Shown piece after piece: positions 1 to 5,370 of a DNA stretch of 7,066 bases. The notes under the pieces were generated by a model. The model did no database searches and was not told the origin of the DNA. It saw nothing but the letters and a program-made list of their open reading frames with translations. Position numbers and translations under genes: made by a program. The DNA comes from Deltaproteobacteria bacterium (GTDB lineage Bacteria > Desulfobacterota > DSM-4660 > Desulfatiglandales > HGW-15), in the NCBI GenBank assembly GCA_019308525.1, contig JAFDIC010000206.1, forward strand, positions 1-7,066. Direction: 5' to 3'. Positions within the stretch are counted from its first letter, which is position 1. Every line of letters starts with the position of its first letter.

Positions 1-1716
1 AAGGCCGTAGCATCGGTAGATCCACTTTCTCTCCTTCAGGAATTCCTGCCGGTCCAGGACCTTTGGCTCGCCGTACTTACTGTAAATCGTCTCGTCGAAG
101 AAACGATCCGGCAGATCGTCATCACTACTCGGGACGTAACCCTCGCGCATGGAGTAACATCGTTCCGTTATGGCGACTCTGACAACCAGAATATCCCAGT
201 CTCCTGGGTTGAGGTCCCATCCAGTTGCGGCATTCAACATTGGCAACCCCCACGCGGCGGTCCCTCCAATGCTGCCGAATATTGTTTTCAGTGTTCCCCT
301 GAGAAAACTGCATGTGGTCAGGGAGTCATACATGACCCTCTCAGGGGAGCCCCGATCGCCATGGAGCTCACCGACCGCTGTGCAGGCAAGTGCCAGGGCA
401 TCGGTGAGGCTGCCCCTGGGCTCATAGGACGTGATAGCCACCCCCTTGTGGGTCATGGCATAGGGCTTGGTCCCTCTGCCTATTTTCATAGAGGCAATTT
501 TTAGGCCCTCGGCAAGTATGTTTCCAATACCTTCCCGGTAGGCGATCTTTTTCAGGAGGGCACAGATGGCCTCCAGGTTGCCCCAAGAAAGGTCTATGCC
601 GTCCAGCTCTTCCCGTGTTACCAGTCCTCGATCGTAGCATTCCATCATCCATGCAACTACACCTGAGACATCCTCTGAATCCAGGCCGAGAAAATCCACG
701 TAGGAACTCAGGTAGGCCTGGACCTCATAACCCGGAATCATGACATTGGCATTCCACCCGCCTGCATTGTCATGGCGGAACTCACCTGCGCAGGGGCCCA
801 TGGCAGGATCCCGTTTCAAGAAGGGGACCTTGCACGCCACAAAACACCCATGACAGGCATCGTTCCAGAGCTTGTACTGTTGTTCGTGGCGGACGGGATT
901 GCTCAGGTCGCATATGGGATGCCACCCCAACTGCTTGTTCTTGATGCCCTCCGTGGTGTTGTAATATCGGCGCGGCATGGAAACCATGTGTCCCCACCTG
1001 CGATTTCTGGCTTTATAGAGACGTGCCTCCCGGGAAAGGTAGACCTTTTTCAAAATTTCGTACAACCTATCCGGACGGGCATACACTGGAGCCTTGGTCC
1101 CCTTCACGGCTATGGCCTTGAGCCCCTTTGATCCCATTACCGCTCCCATTCCTAGCCTGGCCGCATGGTGATAGAAATCATGGCAGATGTCAGCATTCCT
1201 GACCATGTGTTCACCTGCCGGCCCTATGAGGGCGAAACGAAAGTTTTGATCGTCGAGATCCTGCTTTATCTCCTGAGTCAGGATATGCTGGGCTTCCACC
1301 CCGGTCTTGCCCCACAGGTGTTTGGCGTCCCGTATTTCGACCTCGTCATCCCTGATGTAAAGATACACGGGTTTGGTCGACCTTCCCGTAAGGAGAATAC
1401 CACCGTTATACCCTGCATATATGAGTTCCGCGCCGAAATGGCCGTTCATGTTGGAGTGACCCCTCAGGGAGGTAAGGGGTGACTTGGCGCTGAAATTTGT
1501 CACGGCTCCGAGAAAACCTGTAATGGGACCTATACCAACGTACAGGATGTTTTCCTCCCCAAGAGGGTCTGCTCCCTGCGGGATGCGGTCCCAGAGCAGC
1601 TTTGCCCCGAAGCCGCGCCCCCCCACGAACCTGGACATCTCCTCCGTGACGTCCACCTCCCTGGTCCTCTTGTCCCGTAAGTCAACTTCAAGCATGGTAA
1701 ATCTTATTCTATCCAT
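1..1716 (-). CDS. Aldehyde:ferredoxin oxidoreductase large subunit, tungstopterin type (C-terminus outside window)
   Basis: The frame is open from ATG at 1716 to the left edge, giving 572 residues with no stop. Family members usually have about 600 or more, so only the C-terminal tail is missing. The enzyme family oxidises aldehydes to carboxylic acids in the cytoplasm using a tungsten bis-pterin cofactor and one 4Fe-4S cluster. Visible family marks are the N-terminal RFVGGRGFGAKLLW (29-42), GPITGF (63-68), the cluster motif CHGCFVAC (Cys288, 291, 295), a fourth-cysteine candidate in TTCSFLRG (Cys469), the pterin-type motif DFLGLDSEDVSG (341-352), YEPRG (431-435) with His452 downstream, and LNAATGWDLNPGDW (494-507). 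A purine-rich GGGGGAAG about 7 nt upstream is the likely ribosome site. The start lies inside the end of the upstream Fe-S gene (8-nt overlap), which suggests translational coupling and a two-subunit enzyme. Subfamily and substrate cannot be fixed from sequence alone. Confidence 0.95.
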   Translation of the reverse strand, partial: MDRIRFTMLEVDLRDKRTREVDVTEEMSRFVGGRGFGAKLLWDRIPQGADPLGEENILYVGIGPITGFLGAVTNFSAKSPLTSLRGHSNMNGHFGAELIYAGYNGGILLTGRSTKPVYLYIRDDEVEIRDAKHLWGKTGVEAQHILTQEIKQDLDDQNFRFALIGPAGEHMVRNADICHDFYHHAARLGMGAVMGSKGLKAIAVKGTKAPVYARPDRLYEILKKVYLSREARLYKARNRRWGHMVSMPRRYYNTTEGIKNKQLGWHPICDLSNPVRHEQQYKLWNDACHGCFVACKVPFLKRDPAMGPCAGEFRHDNAGGWNANVMIPGYEVQAYLSSYVDFLGLDSEDVSGVVAWMMECYDRGLVTREELDGIDLSWGNLEAICALLKKIAYREGIGNILAEGLKIASMKIGRGTKPYAMTHKGVAITSYEPRGSLTDALALACTAVGELHGDRGSPERVMYDSLTTCSFLRGTLKTIFGSIGGTAAWGLPMLNAATGWDLNPGDWDILVVRVAITERCYSMREGYVPSSDDDLPDRFFDETIYSKYGEPKVLDRQEFLKERKWIYRCYGL

Positions 1717-2377
1717 CTTGCTTCTTCCCCCGGATTTCTTCGGGGAGTCTCATGAACCTGTCTTCAGGAAGGGGATGGAGCCTCTTTCTCAGGCACTCGG
1801 CCTTTTCATCAGGATGTATTCTTTCGAGGTGTTGAGGAAAGCTGGGATTGAGGAACTCCAGTGCCTGGTTTGGGCATATTTCAACACACTGGGGGAATCT
1901 CTTCCCCTCCCTTTCGCAAAGGTCGCATACAAGAGAATAATCATGTTCCGGTGGATAGAAGCGAGGCACTTTTGCAGGGCACGCATCCCTGCATTTTCCA
2001 CAGGCAGAGCCCATACACCTCTCCATATCCACTATCATATGGTGGTTGCCCAGGTCATAGGTGATGACAGGCGGCTCAAGGGGACAGGCCTTCTCGCATT
2101 CCCTTTCATTCTCAGGACATTGGGAACATAGAGTCTGTAGCGACTTCGGCACCGGCCGCACGTAACGGTATATCCTTATCCTGGAAAGCTCCCTGTTGAT
2201 CACCCCGAAATGGAACATGGAACAGGCCATCTCGCACGCCCCGCAGCCTGTGCACAGGTCCCACCTGGTATTGATGTATGCAGGCCCTTCGGGATAGGGA
2301 ATATTTTCCAGTCCCCAACCCTCCTCTTTCAAGCCATGTTGGTCATCCCCGGAATGCCCATTACCCGGTTCGTGCAT
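1709..2377 (-). CDS. Four-cluster 4Fe-4S electron-transfer subunit paired with the aldehyde oxidoreductase
   Basis: This 222-residue protein has sixteen cysteines in four groups typical of polyferredoxin subunits: CTGCGACEMAC (42-52), CSQCPENERECEKACP (84-99), CMGSACGKCRDACP (121-134), and Cys151, 154, 164 and 168 ending in CVEICP. That layout fits four 4Fe-4S clusters, as in the small electron-transfer subunits of molybdenum and tungsten oxidoreductases, including the small subunits encoded beside bacterial AORs. No signal peptide or Tat motif is visible, so it should be cytoplasmic. The stop overlaps the AOR start, and the upstream TPP pseudogene stop lies 22 nt before this start, so the three were probably one operon. 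A GGGAG stands about 10 nt before the chosen ATG. The first 30 residues are polar and poorly conserved in appearance, so a later start cannot be excluded. Its inferred role is to pass electrons between AOR and ferredoxin or another carrier. Confidence 0.92.
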   Translation of the reverse strand: MHEPGNGHSGDDQHGLKEEGWGLENIPYPEGPAYINTRWDLCTGCGACEMACSMFHFGVINRELSRIRIYRYVRPVPKSLQTLCSQCPENERECEKACPLEPPVITYDLGNHHMIVDMERCMGSACGKCRDACPAKVPRFYPPEHDYSLVCDLCEREGKRFPQCVEICPNQALEFLNPSFPQHLERIHPDEKAECLRKRLHPLPEDRFMRLPEEIRGKKQDG

Positions 2378-2399
2378 AGGTCAATATCTCCCTGATTCT

Positions 2400-3010
2400 T
2401 CAGTATCGATCTTTCACCCTGAGCTTGACGGGCGGTTCGAGGTGCTCCCTGGAAGCATCCACCAAGCAATCGATTACAGCGGGTTTTCCGCAGGAAAGGG
2501 CCCGTTCGAGGGCAGGAATGATCTCGCCGGGCCTTTCCGCCCGCTCTGCGCCATCCGGAAGCCCATGCGCATGAATTCGCTGATCCGGTCCGCATGCTCG
2601 ATACGTTTGCTGAACTTGGTAATGGGCCGGAGAATACTTTCCTGATCCACTTCATGGAAATTGGACGTACCCTTGCCGTAATGGGATGTATGAATATCTC
2701 CAATAAGTGCCAGGACCGGCGAACTCTCGTGATAGGCGCCCGCAATGCCGCTAACCATGTTGGTTGCACCGGGGCCGCAGGTCGCCGTACAAACCCCTGT
2801 TTCACCGGTTACCCTGGCATAGCCATCGGCCATAAAGGCAGCGGCCTGTTCATGTTGAGTGGCGATATACCTGATCTCAGGTGTGCGATAGAGTACATCC
2901 ATGAAGTCCAGGATGGAACTTCCTATGACACCGAAGACGAACTTGACTCCCTCTGCCTTGAGACAGGCGACCATGATCTCGGCGCCGGTTTTCATGTTCC
3001 CATCGTTCAT
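2400..3010 (-). pseudogene. TPP-dependent enzyme (acetolactate synthase/2-oxoacid decarboxylase superfamily), internally deleted and frameshifted
   Basis: The first reading frame from ATG at 3010 gives 178 residues, stopping near 2474. Residues 7-162 are a good N-terminal TPP-binding domain: FVFGVIGSSILDFMDVL (24-40), the catalytic Glu54 in QHEQAAAFMADGYAR, CGPGATNM (78-85), and SGRKGPA (156-162), where the family normally continues with a beta strand and a proline. Instead the frame degenerates into about 16 unrelated residues. In another frame the DNA from about 2537 to the stop at 2400 encodes ERPGEIIPALERAL followed by SCGKPAVIDCLVD, which is the usual extreme C-terminus of the same family. 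The intact family is about 540-600 residues, so roughly 340 residues, including the central domain and the Mg/TPP GDG motif region, are absent. Start choice is uncertain because MKTG at residue 6 is equally plausible; neither has a strong ribosome site. It could be a real pseudogene or a sequencing or assembly chimera. An independent N-domain subunit (as in split sulfopyruvate decarboxylases) is less likely given the residual C-terminus. Confidence 0.85.
2526..2538 (-). other. Probable deletion junction with 13-nt microhomology inside the TPP enzyme gene
   Basis: Read on the minus strand, GGAAAGGCCCGGC encodes the R-K-G-P-A part of the N-domain motif SGRKGPA in one frame, and the E-R-P-G of the C-terminal motif ERPGEIIPAL in another. 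Both motifs are typical of their separate places in this superfamily. The shared string therefore could have existed at both sites of the parent gene, and recombination or template switching between the copies would give exactly this structure. The parent copies are not available, so the extent of the microhomology is inferred. Confidence 0.6.
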
Positions 3011-3102
3011 TGAAATCTTTGAAAGGGCTGTCGGCGTTTACAATGACTACCTCTGGCCCTGGCGTTTGAGGGGTGGGTGAGAGAGTCGAAACCTTTCATG
3101 TT

Positions 3103-3120
3103 TCAACCCGAATGGGTTGA
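3103..3120. repeat. 7-bp inverted repeat with 4-nt loop between the lipoprotein and TPP enzyme genes
   Basis: TCAACCC and GGGTTGA flank a GAAT loop (minus-strand loop ATTC). The repeat lies just 10 nt downstream of the lipoprotein stop, where a terminator would be expected, but on the minus strand it is followed by AAACATG and not a T-run. It may be a Rho-dependent or weak terminator, an mRNA 3' end stabiliser, or an operator for the downstream TPP-AOR genes. The rest of the 120-bp gap holds no convincing promoter. Confidence 0.4.
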
Positions 3121-3130
3121 GGGTACTGGG

Positions 3131-3571
3131 TTATTTCTTCTTTTTCTTCTCTTCCTCATAAAATGCTACGGGGGCTTGAGTAATGACATTGTAATCCTTG
3201 TCCGTGGCCATGATACTATAAGCGCCTTCCTTGATAAGTTTTTTCTTAATGAAGCGGCCGCAGCTCCAGGTAGTCACCCAGGCGCCCTTGTCATTGGCCA
3301 CGGGTGGGGGTTTGAGGGCATAACCGATGTCAGACTGGACGCCGTTGACATCGGTGAAAAGGAGATAGATCTCCTGGCCCGGTTCGAATCCGGCACCCAT
3401 GATGGTGACCTTTGCCTTCTTGTGCATCTTCACCATGGGTGTTGCGACCGTCATGGTAGGCCCTGGCTGGACCTTGAGAGCAACATCGGCTTCTGACGGC
3501 CCCATGGTACTGCATCCCATGAAACCTAAGATCAGGATAGTTGCCATCATTCCCAAAATAACCTTTTTCAT
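3131..3571 (-). CDS. Small exported lipoprotein of unknown function
   Basis: This 146-residue protein begins MKK, followed by a hydrophobic stretch (4-18) and a lipobox-like FMGC with Cys20 as the probable lipidated residue. The minus-3 residue is Phe instead of the usual Leu or Val, so the box is slightly off consensus. The mature part looks beta-rich, with VTIMGAGFEPGQEIYLLF (about 55-72), a pattern resembling immunoglobulin-like IPT/TIG or extracellular beta-sandwich domains. Later come a conserved-looking ANDKGAW and TDKDYNV, and a very basic EEEKKKKKK end. The start is well supported by AGGAGG 5 nt upstream. Location should be the periplasmic face of the inner or outer membrane. It sits between two metabolic genes with its own 133-nt upstream gap and may be independently expressed. 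I do not recognise a named family, and no catalytic residues are apparent. Confidence 0.85.
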   Translation of the reverse strand: MKKVILGMMATILILGFMGCSTMGPSEADVALKVQPGPTMTVATPMVKMHKKAKVTIMGAGFEPGQEIYLLFTDVNGVQSDIGYALKPPPVANDKGAWVTTWSCGRFIKKKLIKEGAYSIMATDKDYNVITQAPVAFYEEEKKKKK

Positions 3572-3576
3572 AACTT

Positions 3577-3582
3577 CCTCCT
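3577..3582 (-). promoter_or_regulatory. Strong Shine-Dalgarno site of the lipoprotein gene
   Basis: AGGAGG on the minus strand lies 5 nt before the ATG at 3571. It fixes the start and is the strongest ribosome binding site in the window, consistent with an abundant structural lipoprotein. Confidence 0.85.
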
Positions 3583-3619
3583 TTCATTGAATCATTCTAA
3601 TAGTTGAGGTTTCCTCCAA

Positions 3620-3688
3620 TGGGCCGTTGCCCAACCCCTAAGCCTTGATCCTAAAGTTTGGTCTTTACTTCTCAGGTTCCAAAACCTG
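3620..3688. repeat. Two short inverted repeats between the isochorismatase-like and lipoprotein genes
   Basis: CAGGTT-CCAA-AACCTG (3673-3688, 6-bp stem) lies 16 nt after the isochorismatase-like stop, and TGGGC-CGTT-GCCCA (3620-3633, 5-bp stem) lies between it and the lipoprotein ribosome site. Neither is followed by a minus-strand T-run, so they are at best weak terminators or leader hairpins. Nothing else is evident in this 133-nt gap, and no convincing promoter hexamers were found. Confidence 0.3.
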
Positions 3689-3704
3689 TTTAGAGCCGCA
3701 GGGA

Positions 3705-4277
3705 TCAAACCTTGATCATATCAAAACGAGTCAGAGTCGCTTGGTTCCTTGATCCTGGGGCATTTACAAGATGCCAGACCGTATAGAGCTCGGCAAAAGG
3801 GTTTCCTGCGGATATGCCGTCAACCGGGACGACCACCTGATATCCCCGCATGGCAGCTGCGGTTGCTGTATGGAGGACAGCCCCTTCGGCCGATGTGCCT
3901 GCAAGGATAACCGATTCGATTCCCTTGTCCTTCAGGATCTTCTCGAGGGCAGTCTCAAAGAACTTATCAACACTGGATCTCACAATGGGATCCCCTTCTT
4001 TCGGGGTCAGCTCAGGGAGGATGTCGGAAGGTGTGCCCTTTCTCGTAAGGCTGTAAATGACGGTCATGCCCTTTTGCCTCGCCCTTTCCAGGAAGCGTTG
4101 TACCCTGGGCACCGATGCAACACACCTTGGTCTTCTTTCCTGATTACAGGTGCTTGCCTGCATGTCCAAGATTAGAAGGGCCGTTTCGCTGCTCTTTATT
4201 GAAACCTGCTTGATCTCCACAGGCGGAGGAGTCGCCACCTGTTCCCATTCATCGAGTATGGTTGTTTCCTCTTCCAT
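3705..4277 (-). CDS. Isochorismatase-fold hydrolase-like protein lacking the nucleophilic cysteine
   Basis: The 190-residue product matches the isochorismatase/cysteine hydrolase fold in length and motif order. It has ALLILDMQ with the catalytic-type Asp38, the basic residue Lys105 in SSVDKFFETAL, and GTSAEGAVLHTA (127-138), which aligns with the family pattern G-x-x-T-x-x-C-V. The cysteine position is Ala133. Nicotinamidases and related amidases need that cysteine; true isochorismatases such as EntB and PhzD act without it, by acid catalysis on a vinyl ether. An amidase activity is therefore unlikely, but isochorismate as substrate is not shown, since no siderophore or phenazine genes are near. 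The segment after Asp38 (STCNQERRPRCVASV) is unusually rich in Arg and Cys. AAGGAA 6 nt before the ATG supports the start. The gene has a long upstream region and is followed by the lipoprotein gene. The N-terminal 25 residues extend beyond the usual fold. Confidence 0.85.
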   Translation of the reverse strand: MEEETTILDEWEQVATPPPVEIKQVSIKSSETALLILDMQASTCNQERRPRCVASVPRVQRFLERARQKGMTVIYSLTRKGTPSDILPELTPKEGDPIVRSSVDKFFETALEKILKDKGIESVILAGTSAEGAVLHTATAAAMRGYQVVVPVDGISAGNPFAELYTVWHLVNAPGSRNQATLTRFDMIKV

Positions 4278-4380
4278 GTTGGCTTCCTTTCTTCATGGAA
4301 TCAAGGTCCAACAAAGGATCAGAAGACATAACCGATCCCCCACGTCCTTCAATTCATAAATACGCCAAGGCATCCATTTA

Positions 4381-4450
4381 CTCAGGGCTTGGTGCTGCTC
4401 TCGGCCGTGATTTCAAGGCCGAAGTGCTCGGGCCGAAGGTCCTGAGCACT
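4381..4450. repeat. Nested, mutually exclusive inverted repeats in the leader region
   Basis: Three pairings can be read. TCGGCC (4401-4406) pairs with GGCCGA (4417-4422). AGTGCTC (4423-4429) pairs with GAGCACT (4444-4450) and can extend inward through GG/CC. CTCAGG (4381-4386) pairs with CCTGAG (4441-4446). The last two share bases and cannot form together. The octamer GGCCGAAG also repeats directly at 4417-4424 and 4431-4438. This is the kind of arrangement found in switching leaders, but no T-run follows, so an attenuator is not demonstrated. A small non-coding RNA or protein-binding site is an alternative. Confidence 0.4.
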
Positions 4451-4618
4451 AGTAAGAATTCTCATCCGAAAAACACGTGGCCCTATTTGCGAATCGAAGC
4501 ACTAAGTAACGGAGGTCAAAAACCTAAAAGCCTGTAACACGTTAGCTCTGGGAAAGATGACCCTTTTACCTGAAAAAGGCTGGAGTCTATGGACCAATTT
4601 GCGCGGGCAAGACAAAAA

Positions 4619-4661
4619 TGTCAACTTACTAAAATTCATATAATTATAACTTAATGTTATA
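4619..4661 (-). promoter_or_regulatory. AT-rich candidate promoter region upstream of the isochorismatase-like gene
   Basis: The minus strand carries a perfect TTGACA (4624-4619), but the best minus-10 hexamer at 17-nt spacing is CAAATT, matching only three of six positions. Upstream lies a perfect TATAAT (4648-4643) without a good minus-35. An inverted repeat TATAAC-TTAAT-GTTATA (4645-4661) overlaps it and could be an operator. The base composition contrasts sharply with the GC-richer flanks. The exact promoter is uncertain. Confidence 0.35.
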
Positions 4662-4723
4662 TCTCATAAGGGTGGTATCCAGGTGCTTTCATAGCATATC
4701 TTACGGGCAAAGGAGACAAACTT

Positions 4724-4807
4724 CTATGTTGTCATGGCGTCTCCTATTGTGGTCAGGAAGGACAAGGCAAGGGCGGTCAAAAAGCAGGCAATCAGGTGAT
4801 GGATCAT
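4724..4807 (-). CDS. Possible 27-residue hydrophobic peptide downstream of the receiver gene
   Basis: An ATG at 4807 opens 27 codons whose middle, LIACFLTALALSFLTTIG, would make one membrane-spanning segment. It begins 28 nt after the receiver stop on the same strand. No clear Shine-Dalgarno site precedes it, and the same frame continues upstream into the receiver gene without coding character, so it may be chance. No family is recognised. Confidence 0.2.
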   Translation of the reverse strand: MIHHLIACFLTALALSFLTTIGDAMTT

Positions 4808-4835
4808 GACGGCTCGCAGAGGCTCAATGCACAGG

Positions 4836-5342
4836 CTATTCGCCCCCGCTCCGATCCTTGTTGAGGATGCTGTCCCAGAATTCCTTGTCCGCATACTTCC
4901 AGTCCGGACCGAACCTGTTGTCATAATACCAGCCCAGCCTCTCCAGCCACCTGCGCCACGTGCTCTTTCCCTTCTTTTCGGCCTCCAGGACGTCGTTGAG
5001 GTAAGTAGTGATGTTGGACATCTCGTCTTTGGGGATATAAAGGGCGGCCCCCTTGAGGTAAGACTTCTTGGTGTCTTCAACGCTCAGGGCATGGGCAGTG
5101 AGCATGACGGCCGTTACGTTCTTTTTTCTGGCCAGCTCCAGGAGCTTGTATCCGTCCACACCCATGATGTCCAGGATGGCGATGTCAAGGTCCCGTGAAT
5201 TGATGGCTTCCTCTGCCTCCGAAAAGGCCGATGCCTTAACCACATCGCACATGGGCAACAGTGCCTCCAGCGTTTCAAGCACATCGGGCTCATCGTCAAC
5301 GATAAGGACCCTTTTTCCTCTCAGCAAGTCTTTTTCAGCCAT
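4836..5342 (-). CDS. Stand-alone response-regulator receiver protein with aromatic C-terminal tail
   Basis: This 168-residue protein has a complete receiver domain in residues 10-122. The acidic pocket is Asp16-Asp17 (LIVDDEPD), the phosphoacceptor is Asp58 (AILDIMGVDGY), the switch threonine is Thr82 (VMLTAHA) and the conserved lysine is Lys105 (YIPKDE). No DNA-binding or enzymatic output domain follows. The tail, about 126-168, contains WRRWLERLGWYYDNRFGPDW and is rich in Trp, Tyr and charge, which may make a helical protein-contact surface. The chosen start has AGGAGA 7 nt upstream; an in-frame start 19 codons earlier would overlap the ligase end and lacks conservation. It lies 28 nt after the acyl-CoA ligase stop, so the two are probably co-transcribed. 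No histidine kinase is in the window, so the partner is unknown. It presumably signals by protein contact or as a phosphorelay intermediate. Confidence 0.92.
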   Translation of the reverse strand: MAEKDLLRGKRVLIVDDEPDVLETLEALLPMCDVVKASAFSEAEEAINSRDLDIAILDIMGVDGYKLLELARKKNVTAVMLTAHALSVEDTKKSYLKGAALYIPKDEMSNITTYLNDVLEAEKKGKSTWRRWLERLGWYYDNRFGPDWKYADKEFWDSILNKDRSGGE

Positions 5343-5349
5343 GCTTCCA

Positions 5350-5355
5350 TCTCCT
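5350..5355 (-). promoter_or_regulatory. Shine-Dalgarno site deciding the receiver protein start
   Basis: AGGAGA on the minus strand ends 7 nt before ATG 5342. It favours that start over the in-frame ATG at 5399, which lies inside the preceding ligase gene. Confidence 0.75.
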
Positions 5356-5370
5356 GTTGAAAAAAAAGAG

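Larger units (their letters stand above)
4278..4723. other. Non-coding stretch: probable long leader and promoter of the isochorismatase-like gene
   Basis: No convincing protein-coding gene fills this stretch. It contains an AT-rich block with promoter-like hexamers (about 4619-4661), then about 340 nt leading to the isochorismatase-like start that includes a cluster of inverted repeats (4381-4450). If transcription begins near the AT-rich block, the mRNA would have an unusually long structured leader. No known riboswitch class was recognised. A 26-codon ORF (4293-4373) is possible but weak. Confidence 0.4.

Noticed and set aside
1484..2131. Plus-strand open frame of 215 codons opposite the AOR and Fe-S genes
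   Set aside because: It lies antisense to two genes with strong motif support, has no domain-like pattern and no plausible ribosome site. Other long plus-strand frames across the window are rejected for the same reason.
2474..3010. A free-standing N-domain subunit of a split TPP decarboxylase
   Set aside because: The remnant of the family's C-terminus directly follows out of frame, and the last 16 residues of the short product match nothing expected, so a deleted single-chain enzyme is the better explanation.
4262..4537. Plus-strand 91-codon frame in the intergenic region
   Set aside because: It has no ribosome site, no recognisable motif, and spans inverted repeats and the isochorismatase-like leader; probably chance.
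4808..5080. Minus-strand open frame overlapping the receiver gene in another frame
   Set aside because: The Arg/Ser/Thr-rich composition is typical of an out-of-frame reading of GC-rich coding DNA. Only its last 27 codons, outside the receiver gene, are kept as a doubtful small ORF.
5357..5364. Run of eight T on the minus strand just after the ligase stop, preceded by the palindrome GCGATATCGC, as a possible terminator
   Set aside because: The palindrome folds to only three base pairs, lies within the last codons and is separated from the T-run by eight bases. The receiver gene follows immediately with a good ribosome site, so termination here is unlikely.
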